DNA from: Anaerolineae bacterium
GTDB taxonomy: Bacteria; Chloroflexota; Anaerolineae; Aggregatilineales; Phototrophicaceae
Assembly (NCBI GenBank): GCA_022823945.1
Contig: JAJEBK010000002.1
Coordinates: forward strand, 1-54,785
Direction: 5' to 3'
Length of the DNA: 54,785 bases
The notes under the pieces were generated by a model, which ran no database searches, was not told the DNA's origin, and saw only the letters and a list, made by a program, of their open reading frames with translations. Each line of letters begins with the position of its first letter. The first letter of the stretch is position 1. Shown one piece after another: positions 22,051 to 29,730 of this stretch. The position numbers were made by a program, and so were the translations under genes.

Positions 22051-23727
22051 ATGCGCAGACTCGTCGCCTTGTTCCTCGTCGCCATCAGCTTGCTTGGGCT
22101 GGACTTGCGCTTTCGCGGGCTGGCCTGGCAGTTCATCTGGTCGCAGACTGGCGAAGAAACGCCGCTCGCCCAGTTGCGCGGATTGGTGGAAGTCGCTGGC
22201 AACCTGCTCCGTCATCCGCTGGATACCGACCCGCTCGCTGCCATCGACCATAAAGCCGATGTGCCTTATGGCATCAATACTTTTTTGCAGCAGGAGGTCG
22301 AGGCCGACAAGATCGAAGCCATGCTGCGGATGATTCACGCGGCTGGTTTTCGCTGGCTGCGGCAAGAATTCCCCTGGGAAGACATCGAAACCGACGGGCG
22401 CGGCCAGTACACCGACAGCCGCCTCGACCGCGATGGCGATGGCATTCGCGACACGATTGACGCCTGGCTGAAATACGACCAGATTGTCGATTTAAGCGAA
22501 CGACATGGCTTGCGCTTGCTGGTGCGCTTGAGCAATCCGCCCCGCTGGTCGCGCGCCAATCCGGACGAAAATGACTTTGCCCCGCCCGATGACTTGCAGG
22601 ACTTCGTCAATTTTGCTGTCGAGGTGGCAAGTCGCTATCGTGGGCGCATCACGCACTATCAAATATGGAACGAACCCAATATCTATCCCGAATGGGGCGA
22701 TAATCCTGTCGACCCGGCTGGCTATGCGCAGATGCTCTGCAGAACATACGACGCGCTGAAAGCGATCGACCCCGCTATCGTTGTCGTCAGCGGTGCCATC
22801 GCCCAGACCATCGCCCTGGACGGTTATTGGGGCATGAGCGACCTCGTCTATTTGCAAGCGCTCTATGATCATGGCGCGGGCGCATGCTTTGATGTGCTTT
22901 CGGCGCAGGGCTATGGCTTGCGCAGCGGACCCACCGACCAACGTCTGCGCGCGACTTCCGTCAATGTCGCCCGGCATACCTTTTATCGCGACATCATGGT
23001 GCGCAATGGCGATGCGCACAAGCCGATCTGGCTGAGCGAAGTGGCCTGGAATGCCACGCTGGATGCCGCCTTGCCGCCCGAGCAGATCGTCGGCTATGCG
23101 AATTACGGCAATGTGACGCAGCAGCAAGCCGCGCAATATATGCCCCTGTTTTATGAGCGGCGAGAGCGAGACTGGACCTGGGTGGGCAATACCATGTACT
23201 GGTTTTTCACCCGCCCCGATCCTTTTGAAGCCGGGCAAGCCTTTTATTACTTCCGCATGGTTGAGCCAGACTACCAGCCCGACAAACCCAGCTTCACGCC
23301 GCTGCCCGTTTATGACAGCGTAGCGAACTACATCAACAGCCAGCAGCCAACGCTATACCGCGGCACGCATCAAGCCGAAACCTGGCAGATCGGCTTGGGC
23401 GAAGCGCTGCTGGACGAAACGGCGCGTTTTGGACGGGCGCAGGCTTTTGCGGAGGGCATAGCATTTCGCGCGCATGGAACGGCGCTGACGATCCGCTGGC
23501 GCGAAGCGAATCCCTCACGAACCTGGCGAATCAGACATGTGCCTATCTCGGCTGGTTTGGCGCAGACGCAGCAAATCCACTTCGGCGATGGTCCGCTGGT
23601 GGTGGACGAGATCGTCGTCTATGACCGCGGCGATTCCCGATTGCTGGCTTGGCTGGCGCTGGGATTGTCGCTCGGGCTGGTTGCGCTGGCCGGGCTGGTT
23701 GCCGCTCTGCGTGGACGGTCGCGATGA
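22051..23727 (+). CDS. Membrane-anchored GH-A-like glycosidase
   Basis: A 558-residue protein: an N-terminal membrane/signal segment (Leu-Val-Ala-Leu-Phe-Leu-Val-Ala), a TIM-barrel-like domain (about 70-410) with acid/base motif Ile-Trp-Asn-Glu-Pro-Asn near 206 and a nucleophile-like Trp-Leu-Ser-Glu-Val-Ala-Trp-Asn near 328, a small beta domain, and a C-terminal membrane helix (about 530-552). This fits clan GH-A (GH39/GH5-like); the substrate is unknown. Start at 22051 is set by the TATAAT box 8 bases upstream; the longer frame from 21979 has no promoter and no signal peptide. The next gene, a GT39-like transferase, begins 55 bases later. Confidence 0.78.
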   Translation: MRRLVALFLVAISLLGLDLRFRGLAWQFIWSQTGEETPLAQLRGLVEVAGNLLRHPLDTDPLAAIDHKADVPYGINTFLQQEVEADKIEAMLRMIHAAGFRWLRQEFPWEDIETDGRGQYTDSRLDRDGDGIRDTIDAWLKYDQIVDLSERHGLRLLVRLSNPPRWSRANPDENDFAPPDDLQDFVNFAVEVASRYRGRITHYQIWNEPNIYPEWGDNPVDPAGYAQMLCRTYDALKAIDPAIVVVSGAIAQTIALDGYWGMSDLVYLQALYDHGAGACFDVLSAQGYGLRSGPTDQRLRATSVNVARHTFYRDIMVRNGDAHKPIWLSEVAWNATLDAALPPEQIVGYANYGNVTQQQAAQYMPLFYERRERDWTWVGNTMYWFFTRPDPFEAGQAFYYFRMVEPDYQPDKPSFTPLPVYDSVANYINSQQPTLYRGTHQAETWQIGLGEALLDETARFGRAQAFAEGIAFRAHGTALTIRWREANPSRTWRIRHVPISAGLAQTQQIHFGDGPLVVDEIVVYDRGDSRLLAWLALGLSLGLVALAGLVAALRGRSR

Positions 23728-23782
23728 AACGGGCGAGAACGGGCGACCGGGTAGATCCCCCCTGCGACGGTCTGGGTTGCGC

Positions 23783-25816
23783 ATGAATCGCGCGAGACAA
23801 CTTGCGCCTTTGCTGATGCTGGTGGTATTGCTGCTGGCGGCCGCGGCGCGTTTTCACCGGCTGGATGCGCAGTCGCTCTGGTATGACGAAGGCATAACGG
23901 CAGCCCATACCGCGCGTAGCCTGCCTGAGCTGATCCCGCTGCTGCAAGTCAATGTGCATACGCCCGCCTATTTTGTGCTGCTGGCTGGTTGGACAGATGT
24001 AGCTGGCGATTCTGAATTTGCGCTGCGTCTGCCTTCGGCGCTGTTCAGCATCCTCAGCGTAGCTTTGGCATACGCGCTGGGCGCTCGGCTCTATGGCTCG
24101 CTGGCGGGTGTGGCTGCTGCTGCTCTGGTGGCGCTCAACAGCTTCAGTATCGGCTATGCGCAAGAAGCGCGCATGTACGCCATGCTGACAGCCATCGCTG
24201 GCGCTAGCATGTGTCTCTACATCCGCATTCTGGATGGGCGGGACAGGCGGGCGCGGATCATCGTGGTTTTTGGCTTGGTCAACGCGCTGGGCGTGTATAC
24301 GCAGGTTGTGTTCGCGCTGGTCATGCTCGGGCAAGCGCTGCTGAGCGGGCTGTGGCTGCTCGAGTCGCTGCTGCGATCACCCCCCTCGCTCCCCTCGTTA
24401 GGTCAGGGAGAGGCGTCACCCCCCTCGCTCCCCTCGTCAGGTCAGGGAGAAGCAAGCACTGGCTACCCTCTCCGTCCTGACGGGGAGGGGCTGGGGGAGG
24501 GGTTGCCCTCGATGTCCACGAGATTCTACACGCCCGGCGCGCGAGCCATTTGGCGAGTTTTGATTGATTATGCGCTGGCGAATTGCCTGGCTGTGCTGCT
24601 TTTCTTGCCTTGGTTGCCGCACTCTTTGCAACAAGTTTTTTCCAGACCCAACCGCGCGCAGGTCGTCCCGCCCGACGAAGTCCTGCAAATAATCGCCGGG
24701 CACTTCGCCTTTGGCAGTAATTATGCGCTGGATATGGGCATGGTCTGGCTGGCTTTTTGCCTATTGTTGCTGGCGGCTCTGTTGCCGCTGGGCGCAAGGC
24801 GTGGCTGGTGGCGCTTGCTGCTGCCCCTGGCGTGGCTGGGCATCTCGGTTGTTCCCTATATGAGTTTGGAATTGACGACGCGTTATCTGCGCTTTTTGCT
24901 GCCGGCCCAATTGGCATTGGCGCTGCTGCTGGGGCGCGGCGTCTGGGTGATGTGGCATCTGCTGCCGGCCAGGCTGGCGGCTGCGCTGGCGCTGGGGGCG
25001 ATCTTGCTGACCATGCTGGCGGGGCTGGACAACTTCTATCATCACAGCGATTTCCAGCGCGACGACATGCGCGGGCTCGTGCAGGAAATCGAAGACGACA
25101 TGCGCCCGGGCGATGGCATCATTTTCAGCGCGCCCGGCTTGGTCGACCTTCTCGAATACTATTATCGTGGCAGCGCGCCCACCCATGCCACCCCCAGCAC
25201 GCGGGATGATGATGCCATCCGCAGCGAAGTCGGCGACATCATCAAAATGCACGACCGCCTGCATGTGATCTTGTATGGCGCTCGCGAGCAAGACCCGCGT
25301 CAAGTGGTCGAAGACACACTAAACCGCCAAGCCTACGAAATCAGCGACCGCTGGGTGGGCGACCTGCGCTACTTGCGGTATGCCGGTCCCGGCGACCTGG
25401 ACGAGCCGATCCTCTCCGATTGGTCATTTGGGGGCGCAATCACGCTACAAGCCTACGCATTGAGTTCGCCTGTGCTTTCGGCGGGCGATTTGATACTGGC
25501 GCGGCTGACCTGGTCGGCGCGGCAGCCCGTGAACATACGTTACAAGATCGCATTGCAGTTGTTGGACGCAGCGGGCGTTTTGGTGGCGCAGCGCGACAGC
25601 GAACCAGCCGGCGGCGCAGAACCCACAACCGGCTGGCAGACCGGCGAGTTGATTGTCGATCAACACGCGCTGGACATTCCGTCGGACTTGCCCGCTGGTG
25701 ACTATCGGCTGATTCTGAGCCTGTACGACTTGGCCGATCCCTTCGCCCGGCTGCCGGTTGCTGACGCGGATTTTGTCGAGTTGAGCGAGATCAGGGTGGG
25801 TCAATCGCGCTCATAG
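23783..25816 (+). CDS. GT39-like membrane glycosyltransferase with in-frame repeat insertion
   Basis: A 677-residue integral membrane protein with about ten hydrophobic segments between residues 8 and 420 and a soluble C-terminal part. Asp-Glu in Trp-Tyr-Asp-Glu-Gly near 36 is the catalytic-loop signature of the PMT/ArnT-type transferases, and the repeated Ala-Gln-Glu-Ala-Arg-Met-Tyr helps the assignment. It probably moves a sugar from a lipid carrier to an external acceptor. Residues about 199-242 are a low-complexity Ser/Pro/Gly/Glu stretch between two membrane segments and are encoded by the dispersed repeat at 24377-24508; family members would not need this. Start at 23783 fits the first membrane helix, but its ribosome-binding site is weak. 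It overlaps the convergent guanine deaminase by 16 bases. Confidence 0.8.
   Translation: MNRARQLAPLLMLVVLLLAAAARFHRLDAQSLWYDEGITAAHTARSLPELIPLLQVNVHTPAYFVLLAGWTDVAGDSEFALRLPSALFSILSVALAYALGARLYGSLAGVAAAALVALNSFSIGYAQEARMYAMLTAIAGASMCLYIRILDGRDRRARIIVVFGLVNALGVYTQVVFALVMLGQALLSGLWLLESLLRSPPSLPSLGQGEASPPSLPSSGQGEASTGYPLRPDGEGLGEGLPSMSTRFYTPGARAIWRVLIDYALANCLAVLLFLPWLPHSLQQVFSRPNRAQVVPPDEVLQIIAGHFAFGSNYALDMGMVWLAFCLLLLAALLPLGARRGWWRLLLPLAWLGISVVPYMSLELTTRYLRFLLPAQLALALLLGRGVWVMWHLLPARLAAALALGAILLTMLAGLDNFYHHSDFQRDDMRGLVQEIEDDMRPGDGIIFSAPGLVDLLEYYYRGSAPTHATPSTRDDDAIRSEVGDIIKMHDRLHVILYGAREQDPRQVVEDTLNRQAYEISDRWVGDLRYLRYAGPGDLDEPILSDWSFGGAITLQAYALSSPVLSAGDLILARLTWSARQPVNIRYKIALQLLDAAGVLVAQRDSEPAGGAEPTTGWQTGELIVDQHALDIPSDLPAGDYRLILSLYDLADPFARLPVADADFVELSEIRVGQSRS
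24377..24508. repeat. Dispersed GC-rich repeat inside the glycosyltransferase gene
   Basis: Two tandem 39-base units (24377-24415 and 24416-24454; 35 of 39 or more bases identical) are followed by a palindromic CTCTCCGTCCTGACGGGGAG arm to 24508. Each unit is 13 codons, so the frame is kept. Confidence 0.88.
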
Positions 25817-27108
25817 ACCAATTCGCCCGCCACATAGGTTGCCGCCACCGCCCGATCATCGGCGCAAATCAAAAGCGCAAACAACAGCTCATCCAACGTT
25901 TCGGCCACATCCGCCCGCAGCCGCAGCAATGGCGTCGCCCGGGGATCCAGCACGATGATATCTGCCGCGCAGCCCGCTTGCAGACTGCCGACCTGCCCCG
26001 CGATTCCCAGCGATTCGGCGCTGCCCAATGTCGCCAGGTAATAACACTGCGTCGTCGTCAGGCTTAGGCCGCGCAACTGCGCCATCTGGTAAGCCGCGCT
26101 CATCGTCTTCAACATGGAGAAGCTGGTGCCGCCGCCGACATCGGTTCCCAAGCCAACAGTGATCGGACGCGCCGCATCCCGCACTCGCGCCATATCGAAA
26201 AGCCCGCTGCCGATAAAAAAGTTGGATGTCGGGCAATGCGCAAGCTTGGCGCCGGTCTCATGGAAGCGCCACAATTCGCCCTCGCTCAAGTGGATGCCAT
26301 GCCCATAGATCGCCCGCGAGACCAGCAGTCCGTAATGAGCATAGATATCGGTATAATTGGCGCGCTCGGGGAAGAGTTCTTTTGCGCGCGCCACCTCCGC
26401 GTGGTTTTCTGAAATATGCGATTGCAGGCGCAGGTCGCTGTATTCGCTCAGCAAAGCGCCCGCCAATGCAAGCTGCTCGCGGCTGCTGGTGAGGGCAAAG
26501 CGCGGCGTCACCGTATAGAGACAACGTCCCTGTCCGTGCCAGCGATCGATCAGGTCTTTGGATTCGTCATAGCTGGCTTGCGCGGTGTCCAAGAGGTTCG
26601 CGGGGGCATGGCGGTCCATCATCATTTTGCCAGCCAGAAGCAGCATATTGACATCTTGCGCCGCCGCAAAGATGGCATCGACCGAGCCAGGCGCAGATGT
26701 GCAAAAGACCGATGCCGATGTGGTGCCATTGCGCAGCAGCTCCGCCACGAAGAAATCGGCGATGCGCCGGGCATGCGCGGGGTCGCTGAATTTGGCTTCG
26801 GCCGGGAAGGTGTACTTTTGCAGCCACTCCAGCAGCTGCGTCCCAAACGAGCCGATGATCTCGACTTGCGGATAATGGATGTGGGCGTCGATGAAACCTG
26901 GCAGCAAAAGCGCATCTGGATAATGTCGTAGCTCAGCGTCTGCAGACAGTCGCCCGCGCAGGCTCGCATAATCGCCGACCGCCTCGATCTTGCCATCGCG
27001 GATGATGATCAGCCCATCTTCGCAGCTGAAGACGCAATCGGACTGCGCCTGCAAGAAGGGGTCGTCTATCAACGTGTACAATCTGCCGCGCAGGCCGAGA
27101 TGAGGCAT
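25801..27108 (-). CDS. guaD: Guanine deaminase
   Basis: A 435-residue amidohydrolase. Seen: Pro-Gly-Phe-Ile-Asp-Ala-His-Ile-His-Tyr-Pro-Gln near residue 72 (zinc-binding His-x-His and the guanine-deaminase-specific Tyr-Pro-Gln), His in Ser-His-Ile-Ser-Glu-Asn near 235, His in Tyr-Gly-His-Gly-Ile-His near 270, and Gly-Thr-Asp-Val-Gly-Gly-Gly near 324 giving the final Asp. It deaminates guanine to xanthine in purine breakdown, in the cytoplasm. A fused molybdenum hydroxylase at 45 kb is not close enough to claim a pathway link. GGAAAG lies before the ATG. Its 3' end overlaps the convergent glycosyltransferase gene. Confidence 0.93.
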   Translation of the reverse strand: MPHLGLRGRLYTLIDDPFLQAQSDCVFSCEDGLIIIRDGKIEAVGDYASLRGRLSADAELRHYPDALLLPGFIDAHIHYPQVEIIGSFGTQLLEWLQKYTFPAEAKFSDPAHARRIADFFVAELLRNGTTSASVFCTSAPGSVDAIFAAAQDVNMLLLAGKMMMDRHAPANLLDTAQASYDESKDLIDRWHGQGRCLYTVTPRFALTSSREQLALAGALLSEYSDLRLQSHISENHAEVARAKELFPERANYTDIYAHYGLLVSRAIYGHGIHLSEGELWRFHETGAKLAHCPTSNFFIGSGLFDMARVRDAARPITVGLGTDVGGGTSFSMLKTMSAAYQMAQLRGLSLTTTQCYYLATLGSAESLGIAGQVGSLQAGCAADIIVLDPRATPLLRLRADVAETLDELLFALLICADDRAVAATYVAGELVYERD

Positions 27109-27195
27109 GGCTTTCCGCTATCGCGCTCATTGACGCTGCGCACTTTAGCCCAACCTGCCCCATGGCGCTATAGGAATGTGTTTGCAGGCGCGGGA

Positions 27196-27897
27196 TTATT
27201 CGCAGACTTTGCCGTCGCCATCCGGGTCGCGCATAAATTGATAGGCGGGATGATCGCTGTGCACGGGAGCGATACCATGCTGGCGCGCTTCCGCACAGGT
27301 AATCCTGCCATTGTCATTATCATCGTAGAGGTCAAGTGGGTCGCCCATAGCTGATTGCTCGGGAATGGTCCTCTGCGCGGGAATCTTCAAATCTACGGTG
27401 AAACAATGCGCCAAGGCATTAAGCAGCGCGGCCGCCTCGCGCGTGTCGATGGAAAGCCTGTATTTTGCTTTCACTTTCAGAATCGTATGCGCGTACCAGC
27501 AAGCATTTTCAGCGGGCTGCCATTGGGCGAAGTCATTGTCCCTCTTTTGATTTCGATTGACATGGGGGCTGGCGAGCGTCAGGTTCTCCAGGTCTTGGAC
27601 GAATTCTCTACGCTTTTTCGCACCAGCGTCGCATAAGCCGCTATCGTGAGCTTCCGATATCGCGACAATGTGCTCGATGTCCGTATCTTCAAGGCTGGCG
27701 AATGCTTCATTGGTGTACGGGCTGACAATCCAGCCGCCAAGGTTGACTTCCAAAATGCGCGCTTCCAGGCTTTGCGGATAAGAATAATCATCTCGCAAAT
27801 ACTCGGAACATCTGTCTTCGGGCTTAATTTCAATTTGCGCCTGCGCCTGGACAAGCCAAAGACCGATACACAGGATGGCGCAACTGAGCTTTCTCAT
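27196..27897 (-). CDS. Secreted HNH nuclease with Excalibur calcium-binding tail
   Basis: A 233-residue protein: signal peptide 1-20 (ending Val-Gln-Ala-Gln-Ala), a DUF1524/GmrSD-C-like HNH domain with Asp-Ile-Glu-His-Ile-Val-Ala near residue 73 and Asn-Leu-Thr-Leu-Ala-Ser-Pro-His-Val-Asn near 105, and a C-terminal Excalibur-type domain with two Asp-rich loops (Asp-Asn-Asp-Asn-Gly near 193, Asp-Pro-Asp-Gly-Asp-Gly-Lys-Val-Cys-Glu at the end). It probably degrades extracellular DNA in a calcium-dependent way. GGGAGAA precedes the ATG. Expression is likely regulated by the 20-base palindrome overlapping its promoter. Confidence 0.88.
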   Translation of the reverse strand: MRKLSCAILCIGLWLVQAQAQIEIKPEDRCSEYLRDDYSYPQSLEARILEVNLGGWIVSPYTNEAFASLEDTDIEHIVAISEAHDSGLCDAGAKKRREFVQDLENLTLASPHVNRNQKRDNDFAQWQPAENACWYAHTILKVKAKYRLSIDTREAAALLNALAHCFTVDLKIPAQRTIPEQSAMGDPLDLYDDNDNGRITCAEARQHGIAPVHSDHPAYQFMRDPDGDGKVCE

Positions 27898-27936
27898 GAA
27901 CTTCTCCCAACGCCAAATGCAGGCTAAAATGCAAAT

Positions 27937-27956
27937 ATGTAGACTATAGTCTACAT
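27937..27956. promoter_or_regulatory. Perfect 20-base palindromic operator
   Basis: ATGTAGACTATAGTCTACAT equals its own reverse complement. It overlaps the -10 box of the secreted nuclease promoter, so a dimeric repressor binding here would block transcription. No adjacent regulator gene is present. Confidence 0.75.
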
Positions 27957-27976
27957 TTTGCTCCAGTTGCAGTCAA
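27948..27976 (-). promoter_or_regulatory. Promoter of the secreted HNH nuclease
   Basis: On the minus strand TTGACT (27971-27976), 17 bases, then TAGACT (27948-27953). The -10 box lies inside the right half of the palindrome. The leader would be about 45 bases with a GGGAGAA site. Confidence 0.65.
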
Positions 27977-28177
27977 GCGTAGGGAGCGGGCAGCAGCAAT
28001 CGAATCAATTCAAATGGAAAGAAATCTAGCAAAATGCAGGGAGGTAGTTCAGGGTCGCGTTGATAACAACTGCCAATGCGCCCCGATGACCGACTTCACG
28101 GGAAGAAATTGGCTGGATTGCTCTTAGTTAAACCAGGTAGTGGGCAGGTAGCGCCGACACAGCCGCCTATTTGCGCT

Positions 28178-29353
28178 TCAATCGCGGCGCAGGCTCGTCA
28201 CCGCTTCCCAGCCGCCGCTTTGCCAAGAGCGAATCATGGCGGCATGCACATCGGCCACAGCCAGCGCATCCGCCAGGTTGGGCGCGAGGGACTTTCCCGC
28301 TGCCACCGCTTTCAAAAACTGATAGGCTTCTATCACTTTCATATCTTCATAGCCGAGGCCGCTGCCATCGCCAGGATTAAAATTTCCGTGATAGGGATAG
28401 CGGTCGCCGCCAACGAGCCGCATATAGCCATCGTGGCTTCCATCGCTGCCCGGCAAATAGAGTTGCAGCTCGTTCATGCGCTCAAAGTCCCAGCTTATCG
28501 CGCCGCGCGTGCCATTTAGCTCGAACCCGAATTGATTCTTCGGTCCAAATATCGTGCGCGAAACTTCCAATGTGCCGCGCGCCCCATTCTCAAATTCGAC
28601 CAGCGCGCCCACATAATCTTCGTTACTGACATGTCCTTTAGGATCATCGGGAGCGCCGCGAGAATAATGCGTGCCCCTGCCTGGCACTGGCAGCGGTCGT
28701 TCGACGATGAAAGTATGCGCATTGCTGACCAGTTGCTTCACTCCTCCGCACAGATAAAGCGCCATATCGGTCACATGCGCCATGATATCGCCCAGCACGC
28801 CATATCCTGAGACAGCCTCGTCAAAGCGCCAGGACAGCAAGCCCAGCGGGTCGCTGCCATACATGCTGAAGAAGCGTCCGCGATACTGTTGGATTTCGCC
28901 GATTGCCCCTTGTTGGATGAGCTCCCGCGTGTGCATCACCAGCGGTGCCCAGCGATAATTGAAGCCGACAAAACTGTGTATGCCCGCCCGCCTCGCCAGC
29001 GCTTCAATCTGTGCTGTTTCGCCCGGATCCCGCCCGACTGGCTTCTCGCAGAAGATATGCTTGCCCGCTTCTGCCGCCGCCGCCACGATGGGCAAGTGCA
29101 GATGATTGGGGGTGGCGATGTTGATGATGTCTACCGCGGGATCGGCAATGACAGCTTGCCAGTCGCCAGTAGACCGCTCAAAACCCAGCAGATCGCGCGC
29201 CGCTTCCGCACGGTCTGCCACATTGTCCGAGCAGACGACCAGCCGCGCCGCCATGCCGCCAGCCGGGAAGCGCTGCCTCACCAGGCTGTAGGAACGGGCG
29301 TGCACCTGGCCCATCCAGCCCATGCCGATGATGCCGATGCCCAGTGTCGTCAT
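28178..29353 (-). CDS. Gfo/Idh/MocA family oxidoreductase
   Basis: A 391-residue NAD(P)-dependent dehydrogenase: Rossmann start Gly-Ile-Ile-Gly-Met-Gly-Trp-Met-Gly, Ala-Thr-Pro-Asn-His-Leu-His near residue 79, the catalytic Glu-Lys-Pro near 102, and His in Gly-Asp-Ile-Met-Ala-His-Val-Thr-Asp near 190. It oxidises a sugar or inositol; a myo-inositol dehydrogenase role would fit the distant IolB, but many other substrates are possible. AGGAGAA lies about 8 bases before the ATG. The 280 bases downstream (27898-28177) hold only the nuclease promoter and operator. Confidence 0.9.
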   Translation of the reverse strand: MTTLGIGIIGMGWMGQVHARSYSLVRQRFPAGGMAARLVVCSDNVADRAEAARDLLGFERSTGDWQAVIADPAVDIINIATPNHLHLPIVAAAAEAGKHIFCEKPVGRDPGETAQIEALARRAGIHSFVGFNYRWAPLVMHTRELIQQGAIGEIQQYRGRFFSMYGSDPLGLLSWRFDEAVSGYGVLGDIMAHVTDMALYLCGGVKQLVSNAHTFIVERPLPVPGRGTHYSRGAPDDPKGHVSNEDYVGALVEFENGARGTLEVSRTIFGPKNQFGFELNGTRGAISWDFERMNELQLYLPGSDGSHDGYMRLVGGDRYPYHGNFNPGDGSGLGYEDMKVIEAYQFLKAVAAGKSLAPNLADALAVADVHAAMIRSWQSGGWEAVTSLRRD

Positions 29354-29369
29354 TTGACTGTTCTCCTGG

Positions 29370-29717
29370 TCACTCGCTTTCCAGCGGCTCGATATGATGG
29401 CTGAAGCGGGAACGCGGATTTTCGCAATAGAGCCAGGCGCGCGTTTTGCTCATCAGGGTTACGCTGACGCGCTGATAGGCATCGCCCTCGTACACATCCA
29501 GGAGCGCCAATTCTTCGCGCGTTACTTCGTAGAGTCGGCCAGAGACGGTCGAGCCAGCTTTGGGCTGCACGATTGTATAGTCATTGTGAATGCCGCGCAG
29601 ACGCGACAGACGATAGCCACGCAATGTATCGGGCGCGCCATCGCCCAGCGACCGTCCCAACAGTCGCTCCTGGGTGGCTGGATCGCACAAAGTGCCGTAT
29701 GCAAAGAGCTTTTCCAT
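29370..29717 (-). CDS. Small gamma-glutamylcyclotransferase-like protein (AIG2/GGCT fold)
   Basis: A 115-residue protein starting with Phe-Ala-Tyr-Gly-Thr-Leu at residues 5-10, the substrate loop of the GGCT fold. Asp-Val-Tyr-Glu-Gly-Asp-Ala-Tyr-Gln-Arg near 77 supplies the catalytic Glu. Members cyclise gamma-glutamyl amines to 5-oxoproline. The start at 29717 is chosen because the family motif begins there; a frame extension of 65 codons runs antiparallel to nothing useful and into the res gene. It lies 13 bases after the stop of the type III restriction subunit on the same strand, an unusual neighbour, and could be translated from the same mRNA. Confidence 0.85.
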   Translation of the reverse strand: MEKLFAYGTLCDPATQERLLGRSLGDGAPDTLRGYRLSRLRGIHNDYTIVQPKAGSTVSGRLYEVTREELALLDVYEGDAYQRVSVTLMSKTRAWLYCENPRSRFSHHIEPLESE

Positions 29718-29730
29718 GTGCCAGCTCTGC

